This document shows, piece by piece, positions 47,333 through 58,775 of a stretch of DNA of 64,000 bases. This DNA is from Uloborus plumipes (lineage: Eukaryota > Arthropoda > Arachnida > Araneae > Uloboridae): contig JAXGGA010000455.1 in the NCBI GenBank assembly GCA_038373865.1, positions 1 through 64,000 of the forward strand, in the 5' to 3' direction. Each line of letters begins with the position of its first letter. Within the stretch, counting starts at the first letter, position 1. The notes below the pieces were generated by a model. The model was not told the DNA's origin, did no database searches, and worked only from the letters and a program-made list of their open reading frames with translations. The position numbers and the translations under genes are program-made.

Positions 47333-48169
47333 GTAGCCCTATTCAGTAGTTTTGGCACTGTAATGTTATTATTTGGTACTTTTAAGCATTTTATGTTTTG
47401 AAAACTTTCTGCAAATCAAGAAATTATGAGAATATAACCATTTTAGTAAATTATAGTAATTATAGCTTACAACACGCCGCCTCTACAATTTTTGTGGGTT
47501 GCAACATACAAATTTGTATTCCTTGTGCCAACCTTTCAGAACTCCCATAATTGCATCCCAAAAATTGCTAAGAAAACCAGTTGCTCTCATACTATTGAGC
47601 AGATTATGCAAAAAATTAGCTGAGCTTTTCTTTAAAAACGAATAAACAAACTTCAAAAATCTTACAACTCATGTTCAATTAACTTAGTCGCTTCAATTTT
47701 CCCAGCTAGGTGTTTTTTACGGTATTTTCAATGATACCAAATTGGAAACCGTTGGCAATTTCTTCGTTTGGTAAGAACAATTTTACGTCATATTCGAAAT
47801 AAAGGACAATTTCAAAAAAAAGGACAATTTCAAACTATAGAGGAGAACGCTTTAGTTTGCATCAAAACGTGTAAGGTACTTGGAACCTGTCTTATTTCTG
47901 GAGTTTTATGAGCAGGGAGGTGACCGATAACCAAATTATTGTATACACTTTGAAACAAGTCTACTTTTTTGCATTGAGAATTAATTAACCACATTATCTC
48001 CCTAAATGTTTTAACAATTTACACGTTTTATAAACCAAAGCTTAAAATGAAGAAGATAATAAAAATAGGTGTTTTTTTAGTAAATTAAATTGAACTATTT
48101 ACTGTGTTGAACTGTTATTATTGCTAATTTTTACTCATTGAGATCCAACAATTTACATTGGAAAATTCG

Positions 48170-48573
48170 CCGACAGAGTGATGTAGTGGTTAAGATGGTT
48201 AAAACTCTGGCCGCTCACGCCCAAAGGCGCAGGCTCAAATCTGGCTCCAATCGGTGGATTTTCAAGATACATAAAATTGATAGATCCATGTCGTATGATT
48301 ATGCAAAATGTAAAAGACTCCTTAAGTACTCACTTGGCATTGAGTATATCTTGGCAAAATTAAATGGCTCGTGCAGTTTCGCATCGAATAGAGCCCAGGC
48401 GCCTCCATCTCGTGGGAAAACTGAGCGTCAAAATTATTGTGGCAATAGCCTTCGCCAATAGTAGTGTCACATGAAGTATGATTGCCGGTCTCGGGGAATG
48501 CATTGGGTCTAAAAATGATCAGTTGCTAACAAGCAGCCGTGTTTGAAACACAAAAAAAAAAAAAAAAAAAAAA
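48170..48573 (+). repeat. tRNA-derived SINE with poly-A tail
   Basis: The head has an A-box-like TGTAGTGGTTAAGATGG (about 48182) and a B-box-like GGCTCAAATC (about 48232), the two parts of an internal polymerase III promoter. The anticodon-arm region CTGGCCGCTCACGCCCAAAG lies between them. A body of about 300 bp follows, ending in a run of 22 A (48552-48573). No reading frame is expected; the 107-codon frame over the body is incidental. I found no convincing target duplication, so the 5' boundary is approximate. Confidence 0.75.
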
Positions 48574-49881
48574 TGTGGAGGAGTCTTTTCAAAATTGCTT
48601 TGATATTTTTTGCTTCTCCTACTATTTACGTTTTAATAGTTGTAAAAACAAGTTAAGCTTAAAACAGTTTAGTAAAAAGACAATAATAGGGGGAACTGTT
48701 GGACTGTTCTCAAGAAGGAATTTTATTTCTAATTTAACTTGTAGGCAAAATATACATTGTTTTGTTTTCTAGGTAAACTAGTATCCACATTAAATACTTC
48801 TCAAAGAATGCAGTTTAAAACTACTTCCAAGAGACGTATTCATGTAATTTGGCTCTCAATTACTAAAAAAAATGATACTTTTTTTTAATATCACAATAAA
48901 TAATTTTAATTACTTTAAAAAAACTGTCGTAAAAGTTCAAAACATTAAAAATAGTCATTATATTCCATTTCCTATAAAAATTATTCATTCCAAGTAGCAT
49001 GAAATATACTATTTAGGAAAAGTAATCGCAAATTGTTAAATACTCAAAAGTAAAAATATTTTATTTAAAAAAACAACAAAAGGACGCGATTCAGAAATGT
49101 TTTATTGAAATGTTTTGATATCAAACAGTTTTCTGTGAGTAAATAAAAAGAGCTATCGAAAAAATTGCCCTAATGAACAGAGACAGTTCTGAATATTTAA
49201 TTTCATAAAGAAGACACGTAAGCAATAAAGTTAAACATTAATGGTTCATTCTTTGAAAGAAAATAACATTTACTTGTACCTGGTATCTTAATTTGAAGAA
49301 ATGGCTATTAGTCTCTTAAATAATTTATTTAAGAGTTCTTTTAAATGCGCGACACATATTTGAAAAAAATAAATATTATCTACAAAAATGCAAGATTTCA
49401 TGGTTCATTTGCATTTGAGTTGGAAATCTTATTTGCTTTTGAAATCGTGCTTAGGACTACTTTTTAAGTAAAGTAGTTTATTTGCTGGTAATGTATTTTA
49501 GAATAGCGTTTAATTAACGCAAGGTACGTATATTTAAAAACAAATTTATTTACCAAGCAAAACAGAAAAATTAAGTTATTTTCTCTTTAGAGTTATAGTC
49601 TATAAGTCTACGCTTCAAGCTTACAAGTATAAAGCCATTTATGCATTGGCATTTTATTACTTCCCAATCTATGAACGCTTTGTGTTTAGAAAAAATTAAA
49701 TTTTTTAATGAAAAAAAATAAATTAAATTAATAAATAAGTATATAAAACGAGTAAACAATAAAAGCAAAAATAATTACAATTATTAGAGATTAAAGCAAA
49801 ACAAACAAAACCTGATTATCATGCCCCCCCCTCCCACCTCACCCTTTTTTTTTTACCAATATCCCGCAAATAAATATTTAA
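48574..49881. other. AT-rich gap, no gene seen
   Basis: No supported gene or paired terminal repeats. Confidence 0.5.
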
Positions 49882-50093
49882 CCCATTAGTCCCTTTTTAG
49901 GGATGGTCCAAAAAGTATCTGCATTGATCGAAAATGAACATTTCAACCAAATAATAATGTTCAATTATTCCTTTGGTATTGTTTCAATTCATTATTAACA
50001 GATTGCAGCACATAACCATTATAAAGTGTGTTCTGTAGTCGTGTAACCAGTACACAATATATCTTTGGAAAAAAAATGTCAGGCATTAATGGG
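49882..50093. mobile_element. TTAA-type MITE, copy B, internally deleted
   Basis: Flanked by TTAA (49878-49881 and 50094-50097). The right end TGTCAGGCATTAATGGG is identical to copy A at 41454. The left end CCCATTAGTCCCTTTTTAGG has lost a few bases relative to copy A. Shared interior includes AATGAACATTTCAACCAAAT and AACAGATTGCAGCACATAA. The middle, about 300 bp of copy A, is missing. Confidence 0.8.
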
Positions 50094-50097
50094 TTAA

Positions 50098-51409
50098 TTT
50101 GCCGATCCATTTGAATGAACCTTTAAAGCGTCAAATGTAAAAGGAACAACTCATCTATTTGTATCATTTTATGTAATGTAAAATGTTGTCTTCGTTTCGC
50201 GAGAGAAAGAAAAAAATCATTAAGTATTTTCAACATAACTTTACATTTTGTTTAGATATTTTCGGGAACCTTTAATAAAATAATAAAAATATGTAGTGCA
50301 GATTTGCAATCTCAAAAAGTGTTGGACTAAGTTCGAATACTCACACATTTCATAAAACTTACATGGTACTGTAACACTGGTAATGGCACAGACAATTTGC
50401 ATTTTAAAGCATATTAAATTTTCATAAATATTTTTTTTTCTCTTCTTTCTGATGGGGCTGCGCAAATTGGCCACTAACCATTAACAGATCTAGTGCAGTA
50501 TCCCAATACGCATCCTGCCTTTCATTTGCCACCATTACGGCGCGGATGTCAAGGCACAGAGAATTTTGACGCCCAGTTTCTACCTACTAATGTCACCTGA
50601 ACTTTCTTTCATGTTAACATGTACTGGGGGTTTATTTTGTCGAGAGCATTCAAAGACGAATGAATACGCGAGGGATCTTTTACATGCCACATAATCATAC
50701 TGAGCCATTGTTGGTCAGAACCCAGGACCAAGACGTAGAAAACCAGACCTTTTCCAACACGTCACACAGCGAACTCATCAATAAAATCACCAAATTCAAT
50801 AAATGCATCAAAATTTGTGCAATGCTTAACGAGTCTCTTTACTGTTGAAATTTCCTGGTTGAATACTAGGATTTATTATTCCTTGGTCATTAATCACCCA
50901 TTTCTACCATCTCTTTGTTTTTTAATGTTGTTGATGTATTGTTTTGTAGATTTCGTCATAAGCATTCTTTTTTTTTTTTTTTTTGTTGTTAATTTTGAGC
51001 TTTAAAAAACAATCCCAAAATGTTCCCGGAAAATTATATGCAATTATTTCACATAAATTATGGTCTACCAAAAATTCAGCTAGATCATTTTAGCAAATAC
51101 GGCAAAATATAAAATATAAATAACAGCAAATATCGCCCCTGATTGGGGATTAGTCTGCTTAATCTGCTTAGTCTGGAGAGCCGTAATGGAGTAGAAGGTG
51201 AAACAGCCCATAAAAAAGGTGAGCATTTCTTCACACTGAGAGCTGAAAATATGTTTCACAACAGTGAGAAATATGCTTTCACGCAATTTGAACCAAGTCA
51301 GGAAACTTTTCGAAAAACGAGTCGTTTTTCAAAGGAAACTGGTTTAAATCAGTTAAAATTATAGAACGTTACCTCGAAATAATCTGTGACGTTTCAGAAC
51401 TTTCTTACA
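50098..51409. other. unassigned region with a possible degraded repeat
   Basis: No supported gene. The patch 50460-50790 is less AT-rich and contains GAGGGATCTTTTACATGCCA, a phrase that, from memory, occurs in dispersed repeats of other invertebrates. Its ends could not be defined. Confidence 0.35.
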
Positions 51410-52211
51410 TCTTAATATATACAAATTACGTGTCCCTGTGTTTGTGGCCAATGAACTCCTTAGCTACTGAGCCGATTCTAATCAAATTTTGCACGCAGTT
51501 TCAGTTTGGTCCAACTTAAATCATAGGATAGTTTTTATCTCAATTTAGGGCCGCAATATGCTTTTTATTGCAAATTATCTATTTAGCTACCAGCTTTTCT
51601 GTATTCATGGCTAAGCCTTTTTACTAAGCCTTTTTTGACACCTCTATGGCTGAGCGACATAAAACACACGTTCTGGCAGCTTCCGGAGCGCTGTAAACAG
51701 GTTGTAAGTTAGCGGTGCGTTGAGTGTTATTTGACTTTTTTGTGAAGTAAATGATAAGCAAACGCGTTACTTCCCTTGAAATTTATATGTGATAAGCTGT
51801 CAGAAACGATTGTCATTTAAGAGTTTTTACGCCTCTGAGGCTGAGAGGTGGAAAGCGCTTAGTGGGATAGCTCCTGGACTGCATTTAAGTGGCTGTTCTT
51901 CTTACTACTATTATATATATAAAATTTTGTTTGGATGCATTTATGGATGGAGCAGTCAATTGATAAGCAGTCCGAAAAATCATCTTTTTAACTAAGCCTT
52001 TTTTGAGCCTCTGTCGCCGAGCGACATAAAGCACATGTTCTGACAGCTTCTGGAGCGCTGTAAAATAGGTTGTAAATACAGAAACAATAATGGAGGATTA
52101 ATGTAGGTACTTTTTTCTTGTTGTATTTTCTAATAAAGAAAAACTTAATAAATTCAAAAATTTGCTTATTTATTGCATTTAAGGCGGAACAGAGTTAGCC
52201 GGGTCAGCTAG
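51410..52211 (+). mobile_element. non-autonomous Helitron
   Basis: The 5' end is TCTTAATATATACAAATTAC, followed by the phrase GTGGCCAATGAACTCCTTAG and GAGCCGATTCTAATC that is typical just inside arthropod Helitron ends. The 3' end is TTAGCCGGGTCAGCTAG. The element lies between A (51409) and T (52212), as expected for A-T insertion. At 802 bp it has no Rep/helicase gene. Two diverged internal blocks around GACATAAARCACAYGTTCTG (about 51657 and 52024) suggest an internal duplication. Confidence 0.85.
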
Positions 52212-52990
52212 TATGATATGAGATGTGCCACTATGTCAAGAATTATTTACAAACAGGATAGATCACTGTATTTAATTTTTTTTCTCTTGATTTAGAAGGA
52301 TTTAATTCATTATATCACTCGTCATCTGTTCGTGTACTTTTAAAGAAAAATATGAATTTATTTTAACCCATTAACGCCTGACATTTTTTCCCCCAAAGAT
52401 ATTTTATATAATGGTTACAAACAGGTTTAATGGACTTGAAAAATAATAAAAGAAATATTATGTGAAAAATCATTGTTTTATTAAGGAAAGAAAAATTGTC
52501 CCTTAAAAGTTACGATAGACCCCAGAGGGTACGTACTTTTTTTACTAAAATTTTTTTCTGCCTACAATATAATATTTAAAAAGACGTTTTATAAGAAGAA
52601 ATAAAATCGGCAATTAATATAAACTGGGGAGCTGGGAATAACTTTGAAAACTTAGCTTTGTTTCTTAAGACTGTAAACGATGTCATTTTTGATAAAGATC
52701 ATATTACAACTGATACATAACACACTTTACAATGGTTATGGGTCATTTTCAAAATTTGCTTACATTTGCTGCCCGGAGGTTCAAAAGACAATTTTGAAGC
52801 ATAACTTATATTTTAAATTCAATGCGAACAATTATTTTCTGCAAGAAATACACCCCAAAAAATTGTATCACTCAAAAAATTGTGGAACTTTATTTATTTA
52901 TTTTTATATAAGTCTTTAAAAATGAGAATCAAGGCAAAAACGCTTGTCCATTTCCAATTTTCGCAAGTTCAACTATTTTTTTTTTACATA

Positions 52991-54410
52991 CACTGCTCGA
53001 CATTGAAAATGCAACACCAAGAAGGAGTGGTCAGAAATTCATGCAAATTTTACCGTAGTCGCACGTCACTGAGTTATGCAAATGATATGAAATGCGCAGC
53101 TCTCCGACGCACGTGAAGTAAGATATAAGAGAATGAAGTTGAAAAGTGGGCTATGTTCATGTTGGTTTTTCTGCCAGACTAATTATTGGAGAAATTTTGT
53201 TTTTGTCTCGAAGGATACGCGTGATAGGAGGAAATGCCACGCCGTCCTCAACGAAGACACTTCCAGCATATAGACGACTTTACAAGGGGTATGGTGATCG
53301 GACTGAGAAGGGGCGGTTGGTCCATACGTCAAATTGCAGCTGATACCCACATGGATGCAAGCACTGTGCATCGGCTGTGTCGGAGATGGTTGGAAAGAGG
53401 AAATGTAGCCACATTGAGGGGTGCAGGTGCAGCCAGAGTGACGTCAGACCGCTTGGATCGACGGATTCACCGACAAGCTGTGGCGGACCCGCAAGTCACT
53501 TGTACGTCGATTCTGCAGCACGTGCAAGGTACCCTGGATGTTCCTGTGTCGACCAGAACCATTTCCCGTCGACTGGTTGCACGTGGCCTGCAATCACGGC
53601 GCCCGCTAAGAAGACTGCCATTGACCTCACAGCACAGACTCCAACGTTTGGAATGGTGCCGGACCAGAGCGACGTGGATGGCAGAATGGCAAACCGTAGT
53701 GTTCTCAGATGAATCCCGCTTCTGTTTGTCCAGCGATAGTCATCGCATACGTGTGTGGCGTCGACGTGGAGAAAGATCGAATCCGGCAGTAACTGTGGAA
53801 CGCCCCACAGCGCGACAACGTGGCATAATGGTTTGGGGCGCTATTGCATACAATTCCGTATCACCTCTAGTTCGTATTCGGGGCACTATGACGGCCCAAC
53901 GATATGTAGATAATGTACTGCGGCCGGTGGCAATCCCCTACCTTCAGGGTCTGCCAAATGCAATTTTTCAACAGGATAACGCCCGGCTTCACAGTGCTCG
54001 AATCAGCCAACATGCTCTACGAGGTGTACAGATGCTTTCCTGGCCACCATACTCTCCTGACTTGTCACCAATCGAACATGTGTGGGACGTGATTGGACGC
54101 CGTTTGCAGAACCTGTCACTGCTTCGTTCAGAGGACGAACTGTGGCAAATGGTTGAAAGGGAATGGAGTGCCATCCCTCAGGACACCATCCGCAGGCTTA
54201 TTGACTCAATGCCTAGACGTGTTTCTTCGTGCATCGCTGTCCGCGGTGGTCCTACTTCTTACTGAGCCGACGCCGTCCTCGCTCTAAATTTTGCTTATTT
54301 ATTTTGAAATAAATATCACTTATTGTTCCATGCTGTATCTGTCTTCTTACCAAATTTCATCAATTTCTAACCACTCCTTCTTGGTGTTGCATTTTCAATG
54401 TAGAGCAGTG
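52991..54410 (+). mobile_element. Tc1-like DNA transposon, apparently intact
   Basis: Terminal inverted repeats of about 49 bp (left CACTGCTCGACATTGAAAAT from 52991, right ending CATTTTCAATGTAGAGCAGTG at 54410, the first bases of which are trimmed here) differ at two positions. TA lies at 52989-52990 and 54411-54412. The 1420-bp element carries one full-length transposase frame. Its base composition is clearly richer in G and C than the surrounding DNA, which fits a recent arrival. It interrupts the TTATG-flanked element. Confidence 0.93.
53234..54265 (+). CDS. Tc1-family transposase, full length
   Basis: The frame of 343 residues is uninterrupted and is the usual length for the family. Residues 15-52 form the first helix-turn-helix (FTRGMVIGLRRGGWSIRQIA, STVHRLCRRW); a second DNA-binding region covers about 70-125. 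The catalytic domain shows Asp159 in VVFSDESRF, Asp248 in FQQDNARLHSA and Glu281 in SPDLSPIEHVWD, and the end reads RRLIDSMPRRVSSC. All three acidic residues are present. I count 32 residues between the second Asp and the Glu, two fewer than in Tc1; the deleted copy at 7815-8651 shows the same spacing. It would cut and paste DNA carrying the repeats at 52991 and 54410. The ATG at 53234 starts just before the conserved helix and is the likely start. An ATG-proximal frame overlapping at 53146 is an antiphase shadow. Confidence 0.93.
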   Translation: MPRRPQRRHFQHIDDFTRGMVIGLRRGGWSIRQIAADTHMDASTVHRLCRRWLERGNVATLRGAGAARVTSDRLDRRIHRQAVADPQVTCTSILQHVQGTLDVPVSTRTISRRLVARGLQSRRPLRRLPLTSQHRLQRLEWCRTRATWMAEWQTVVFSDESRFCLSSDSHRIRVWRRRGERSNPAVTVERPTARQRGIMVWGAIAYNSVSPLVRIRGTMTAQRYVDNVLRPVAIPYLQGLPNAIFQQDNARLHSARISQHALRGVQMLSWPPYSPDLSPIEHVWDVIGRRLQNLSLLRSEDELWQMVEREWSAIPQDTIRRLIDSMPRRVSSCIAVRGGPTSY

Positions 54411-54896
54411 TATTTTATTGTATAAAAAAGTACATACGTCAAATTATTTTTATATATTGACTATTAGTGTACGATATTCATAATAAATATTGGCAATAAT
54501 AATTTTTTGTCATTGAGAAATGTAGGAATATATTTTGTCCGGCAGTTCTTGTCAAGTCCGTTACCCTAAGATTATTTTAGCTAAAAAGGTATTTAAAACA
54601 GTCAAAAGATAGTAACACGTATTCAGTTAACTTAACAAACTAGTTACGTAACTATTTCGTACAATTTTGTTTTCCTGAGTCGAGAAGTATTGTTGCGGCG
54701 TTTCACACAAGATTTCTTCCAGGAGCGTATTTTTATTCTTTGTCAAGTCTGTTACCAAAGATTTTAGTATTAATTTTTACTTTTTCTCAACTTTTACCCC
54801 GAAATATTGTTTATTATACAACTCTAAAAAAATGCATATTGTTGTTCAATTTTTAAATTCGACAACCTAGCCATAATTTGACATTTTGGTTGAAAT

Positions 54897-55050
54897 GTCA
54901 AGTCCGTTACTGGTCAAATCCGTTACCAACTGTCAAGTCCGTTACTGGTCGAATCCGTTACCAACTGTCAAGTCCGTTACTGGTCAAATCCGTTACCAAC
55001 TGTCAAGTCCGTTACTGGTCAAATCCGTTACTAAATGTCAAGTCCGTTAC
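54897..55050. repeat. 35-bp tandem array
   Basis: Four full units and a partial one of TGTCAAGTCCGTTACTGGTC followed by AAATCCGTTACCAAC start at 54897, 54932, 54967, 55002 and 55037. Only a few positions differ. The word AAGTCCGTTAC or a close variant also occurs singly near 54555 and 54743, and reversed (GGTAACGGAC) near 55184. Open frames over this array are repeat translations, not genes. Confidence 0.95.
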
Positions 55051-55662
55051 CATACAGTTTTTAGTCAATATTTTAATAATCATAAACATCGTTTTAAACT
55101 TCAGGGATGCAAAAAATTTCAAATGAAGTTGGTTCTAGGCGCTATGATATAGTTTAAAAGTGAGATTTCATATTGATTTTGTATGGTAACGGACGACAAT
55201 ATTCCTTGCAACTTAAAGTTTAACAACAGCATTTGAATACTTAATTATGCATCAAAGTGTACAACCAATTACTTTTCACACACCTAAAATATGTGATAAA
55301 ACATCTGTTAGTGTTTCTAAAAAAAATAGCAAGTTAAAAAAAATACTTAAAAATTCTGAAATGTAAGCATATGGTGAAAATGACCTTATGTGCGGCAATC
55401 TGTTAATAATGAATTGAAACAATACCAAGGTACTAATTGAACGCTATTATTTGATTAAAATGTTCATTTTGGGGAAATTCAGACTCTATTTTGCATCGTC
55501 CCTAAAAAGGGACGCTAGGCATTAATGGGTTAAATGAAATTTATGTTTACAACAATTTTTATTGCAAATATTACGCGGCATCAATTTCATGATACGAGAG
55601 AGTTAGTGGGATATAAGCAGAGTAAGTGGAGATAATTGCACGATTTCCTTCTAGTTTTGATA

Positions 55663-56042
55663 CACTGCAGCAAATGAACTGTTGCTTTTACAGCATAATT
55701 CTGGCAGCCAAGGTTCCAATTTAAAACTGTAAAATTCACAGTAATAAACTCTAAAACTAGCAATTTTACAAATTCTTACTGTAAAGTTAGAAATTTTACA
55801 GTTTATTGCTCTAAAATTTAGCTGCATTATGCTGTAAAAACAACTGTATAATACTGGCAGCAGAGGATCCTATTAAAACTGTAAAATGCATTTTAATAAA
55901 CTGTAAAATTAGCAATTTTAGTTTATTGACTTTAAAATTAGCAAGTTTACAGTTAAGTACTGTAAAATGAGCAATTTGGCAGTTTATTACAGTAAAATTA
56001 GCTGCATCGTATTGTAAAAACAATTCATTTTTACAGTTCTTT
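55663..56042. mobile_element. ACTGTAAA-family MITE, third copy
   Basis: It begins CACTGCAGCAAATGAACTGT after TA at 55661-55662 and ends near CAATTCATTTTTACAG. It shares ATTCTGGCAGCCRAGGTTCC and TAGCAATTTTA words with the copy at 40210-40621. The right boundary is less certain than the left. Confidence 0.65.
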
Positions 56043-58283
56043 AAACTGTATACCAAATCATTGGAAAGAAAATTATTATCTTTAGCGAGCTTAGTGTTGA
56101 AATATCTCTTTCAGTTTTACGTACTTTTATGTCGTATACAACATAAATCTTTACAACTTATGAATTAGGTGTGAACTGCAAAAAAAAAAGTTATTAAAAG
56201 GAAGAAATTTAATGTACTATTTATTCTTCATGCTCTTCCAATTTTCTTCAACGATGTTCTTTGAATATGCTTCTTAAAATGGTTATTGTTTTTCTCAGTT
56301 CAAAAATTTTATTTATTCTTATTTATTGCAACTGAAAATAGAAAGTAGTAAAGATGGCATTTGTGGAAAGTATTTTTCGTCATTTCCATTACAAGGAGTA
56401 TTTACCAAACTGGTATTCGAAGCCTGTTCGGAATGTTTTACGAACTATTCGAAAAAATGCTGCTTTTACGGCATTCATTTTAAGTAAATAAACATTTAAG
56501 ACTGACTTTTTGGGTCAATTCTGGAAATTGCTACTGGGTGTTTATTTTCTTACTCTAGAGGGAAAGAAATGCATTTTGAAGTTATAAATGTTTATTGTTT
56601 CTGAATTTCTCTTTAAATAAGTTGTTATGACTAACGGTTTTGTTAGCTTTCTTAGTGGTAAATATTATGCATCGGTACCTTAATAGTTGCTTCAATGTTT
56701 GGAACGGATACCCAGCTTAAAATTGTTAGTGTTTGCACTGACTTGGAGATAAATAAAACATACATGTATACATTGTTTAAAACTACCCTGTGAAAACAGA
56801 TGATACTCTAATAGAAATATTATATCTAGAGTCCTTGTGTAACATTTCAGATAATACATATATAAAATCCACAAATACTAAAAATGATAATTCATAATAA
56901 AACTGAAATATTGTAAACAGTTAAAGTCATACATATTGAATCAATTCTGTTATCTGTCACGAAAAAAAACGCAGGACAGAAATACATTTAAAGTCTTATT
57001 TGTTAGAAATATTATTTTGAAATGAGCAAAACTACAAATCTGCATTGATTTAGAATTTATTTGCTAAAACAACATTTTTTTAAAATCTAAAAGTAGAATA
57101 AGTTAGTCAAGCATTACAAACTGATCTAAGCCAAAATTTTATCCAGGACTTAACCAGGTAACTGCACTTTAAACACTCTAAAATATTTTGCTGTACATCT
57201 CAACAAGTCATTGTTCTATAATTTAAAAGGACGTCATTTGCTTCTTATTATCAATACTGAAACCCAAACTACTCCGTAGCTCAACAATTTCTTCTTCTTT
57301 CCCCTAGAAACATAAGCTTTCGTTTTTACTGAAAACGGACACCCGGCTTTTAACAATGCATTTTCTTTTCTAAACAATTGTAGGAAGAAATTTCTTGACT
57401 GAAATGACACAAGACTTTACTCGTTTATCACTGAGTAATCACCCACTTAGTTGCTGAGAAATTTTCAGCATCTGAAAAAACCTTCTCCACGCTCTAATGC
57501 AGCATGAAATGAGAAGCGAAGGTGAAATATGATAACAAATATTTTTTTGCGCGAAAAATTGTTTGAATTCTTCTGCCGGGAAAGTTTTTCTGCGTTCTCG
57601 CTCGTGTGTTTCTTTCAAAAATAATCTCATAAATTTTACCTTATAATTCTTTAATGCGGAAGTGAAAATAAAAAACTATTGTCTAAAAAGAAAAGTAATT
57701 TAGTTTTATGAAAGAAAGTTTCGTTTCTATCAAAAATGTGATTTAAATCAACTGTTTTTTAACCGATAAATGTAATATACTCAAGTATTTTTACGTTTTT
57801 AATAATATTTAGTTTTTAAATTGGGCGATATTTTTCCTGAGATTTCTTTGAAAAAATGTTTTTTTTTCTTTCTTTCTTTAACGTTATTGTTATATTCAAT
57901 ATTTATTAGTGATGTAATGCAACAGCTATAAGAGGTGGTTAATGATGTAGTTCCTATATTTAAATGCGGATATATATCTGAGAAGAGCATAAACAAAACA
58001 TTTTTTAGGGGAGGAACTTATTATTGAAGTTGTAGATATTTTGTACGACGCCTCTTCAATTTGTACAATCATGCAAATAACGGTTTCATGAACATTTTAC
58101 CTCAATCCATAACTGTTAACCCATGCCCCAATGGGGTTTCTTTATAACGAACACATGAAACGTAGAAGGAAAGAAAATACCTTTAAGAATTTTTATTTTT
58201 ACTAGCAAATTTAACTTTTATATATTTCACATTAACCATCAGCTTCAATGTACTACAGTCTTTTATTTTCTGACTAATCCCTA
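56043..58283. other. AT-rich gap, no gene seen
   Basis: No supported gene or paired terminal repeats. Short frames near 57440-57630 lack recognisable motifs. Confidence 0.5.
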
Positions 58284-58654
58284 AGGGCCCTGCTCCACAT
58301 CAGCGGAAAACGCGATCGAAACCGAAGGCATAAACCAAAAATCCGGGTACTTTCCATATTAACACTATTTAATCCATTTTACGTTTCTGCTTTATTTTTC
58401 TGCTTTACGCCAATGTGGAGCAGGGTCCTTAGAGCCCTGCCCCACATCAGCGTAAAACGCGACCGAAACCAAAGGCAGAAACTGAAAATCCGGGTACTTT
58501 CCATAGGATGTTTTATTTAATCCATTTTACGTCCACATTGGCGTAAAGCAGAAACGTAGAATGGATTACATAGTGTTCCTATGGCAAGTACCCGGACTTT
58601 CAGTTTCTGCCTTCGGTTTCGGTCGTGCTTTCTGCTGATGTGGAGTAGGGCCCT
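58284..58654. repeat. three-unit inverted/tandem cluster of a MITE-like hairpin
   Basis: One unit of about 147 bp runs 58284-58430, starting AGGGCCCTGCTCCACATCAG and ending GCCAATGTGGAGCAGGGTCC, so it has its own terminal inverted repeat. A second, truncated unit in the same orientation follows (58431 to about 58532, GCCCTGCCCCACATCAGCG). A third, inverted unit closes the cluster (about 58533-58654, ending GCTGATGTGGAGTAGGGCCC). The second and third units pair through CGACCGAAACC and GGCAGAAACTGAAA. Non-coding. Confidence 0.85.
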
Positions 58655-58775
58655 TTCTCCTCTGTATTTTGTTGAATGTTACAATCTATACGTCAGTTGA
58701 TTTGGACAATGATGTGCCGCATCCTGGGCGCTAATTCAGAGGTGAGGGTGGCTTGGGGATCATGGGGGTCATGAC

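Larger units (their letters stand above)
52741..55385. mobile_element. unclassified TIR element with 5-bp duplication
   Basis: The ends GGTCATTTTCAAAATTTGCT (left) and ATGGTGAAAATGACC (right) form an imperfect inverted repeat of about 27 bp (including TGCTTACATTT on both sides). TTATG lies directly outside at 52736-52740 and 55386-55390. The uninterrupted relative at 40941-41454 has a single copy of this site, which confirms the duplication. Without the nested Tc1-like element the length is about 1.22 kb. It contains a 35-bp tandem array and no transposase. A 5-bp duplication does not match the commonest superfamilies in this window. Confidence 0.85.
52367..55529. mobile_element. TTAA-type MITE, copy C, interrupted by nested elements
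   Basis: The ends CCCATTAACGCCTGACATTT (left) and GACGCTAGGCATTAATGGG (right) are flanked by TTAA (52363-52366 and 55530-55533). Relative to copy A it is inverted. It is 3163 bp, but removing the inserted element plus one 5-bp duplication leaves 513 bp, against 514 bp in copy A, and the joined sequence reads through the copy A interior. Confidence 0.88.

Noticed and set aside
48138..48461. 107-codon frame
   Set aside because: It runs through the tRNA-like head and body of a SINE and has no protein motif.
53377..53712. 111-codon plus-strand frame inside the Tc1 gene
   Set aside because: Alternate-frame shadow of the intact transposase.
54878..55152. two overlapping frames of 82 and 88 codons
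   Set aside because: Both are readings of the 35-bp tandem array.
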